Shown here: positions 63,796 to 64,000 of the stretch, piece by piece | Layout: each line of letters starts with the position of its first letter | How positions within the stretch are numbered: position 1 is the stretch's first letter | NCBI GenBank assembly: GCA_963696025.1 | Contig: CAVOII010000012.1 | Location: 124,001-188,000, forward strand | DNA: 64,000 nucleotides | Origin: JABCYV01 sp963696025 | GTDB taxonomy: Bacteria; Acidobacteriota; Terriglobia; Terriglobales; Acidobacteriaceae | Reading direction: 5' to 3' | The notes under the pieces: generated by a model | Databases searched by the model: none | What the model was told of the DNA's origin: nothing | What the model saw: only the letters and a program-made list of their open reading frames with translations | Position numbers and translations under genes: made by a program

Positions 63796-64000
63796 GTGCC
63801 AGAGTTATCGATTTTTCCGGTTACGTTCTTACTGCCGGACGGGGAACGCACCATCCTTGTTCGCTCCGATCAGCACATCTGGGATGCTGCCGCGGCCGCG
63901 GGGGTCAAGTTGCCCGCCCTCTGCCATCAGGGACGATGCCTCACCTGCGCCGGACGCCTGCTGAACGGCGGCGACGTCGATCAGTCCGATTCCGCCAGCT
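63796..64000 (+). CDS. 2Fe-2S ferredoxin, partial
   Basis: From GTG 63796 the frame runs to the window end (68 codons): PELSIFPVTFLLPDGERTI, SDQHIWDAAAAAGVKLPALC and HQGRCLTCAGRLLNGG. The CxxxxCxxC cluster motif identifies a plant/vertebrate-type ferredoxin; the fourth Cys lies beyond the window. The neighbourhood suggests electron supply to peroxide defence. The start could also lie further downstream. Confidence 0.82.
   Translation, partial: MPELSIFPVTFLLPDGERTILVRSDQHIWDAAAAAGVKLPALCHQGRCLTCAGRLLNGGDVDQSDSAS

Overview
The window looks like a chromosome segment of an Acidobacteriota bacterium, most likely class Terriglobia (the Koribacter/Terriglobales side). This is inferred from gene content, without any database search. 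The supporting signs are two Oar-type TonB-dependent receptors with an N-terminal carboxypeptidase-regulatory-like domain, a Ser/Thr kinase fused to a TPR region, glycine-zipper and PepSY-like secreted proteins, a full Gram-negative lipid A/Kdo/heptose cluster, and intergenic regions full of GC-rich palindromes.

Layout. 1-3.3 kb: a partial polysaccharide deacetylase, a deoxynucleoside kinase, and two convergent toxin-antitoxin modules (AbrB/Doc-like and Xre/RES). 3.5-5.3 kb: panB-panC. 5.3-9.3 kb: alkyladenine glycosylase, a glycine-zipper protein, Bcp peroxiredoxin, and two envelope proteins of unknown function. 9.3-14.3 kb: a TonB-dependent receptor and a truncated group II intron lying between two inverted 31-bp repeats. 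14.3-22 kb: gatB, then waaA-lpxK-rfaE1-rfaE2-heptosyltransferase-methyltransferase, a tight operon for Kdo transfer, lipid A phosphorylation and ADP-heptose/inner-core assembly. 22-28 kb: a TPR protein, a PepSY-like protein, tRNA-Arg, small conserved proteins and a decayed comEC. 28-36 kb: RumA-type methyltransferase, coaX, birA, nadC, valS. Together with panB/panC this holds coenzyme A, biotin and NAD functions. 36-39 kb: a GntR/ABC operon. 39-44 kb: a response regulator with a very long low-complexity tail, bamD, rpe. 44.3-49.5 kb: an ECF sigma factor coupled to a triple-VOC protein, then a kinase-TPR protein. 49.5-53 kb: a RAYT transposase remnant between two REP hairpins, a secreted protein, an orphan OppF-like ATPase, a DinB protein and a Phd/PIN toxin-antitoxin pair. 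53-57.5 kb: EF-G-like GTPase, DUF2071, DCC thiol oxidoreductase, DUF486 and DoxX. 57.6-61.2 kb: a Cys-rich secreted protein, a second TonB-dependent receptor, a CusF-like copper-binding lipoprotein and a small membrane protein.

The right end (61.2-64 kb) is a peroxide-defence locus and holds the most striking signal. A peroxiredoxin has an in-frame UGA exactly at the peroxidatic cysteine, followed by a plausible bacterial SECIS stem-loop, so it reads as a selenoprotein. Next to it are an OxyR with both redox cysteines (one frameshift), a Dps-like ferritin (one frameshift) and a 2Fe-2S ferredoxin. The other candidate novelty is the sigma factor/triple-VOC pair, which looks like a small-molecule-responsive regulatory unit.

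Several single-base indels (three in comEC, one each in oxyR and the ferritin) could be real decay or assembly errors. They are reported as seen.
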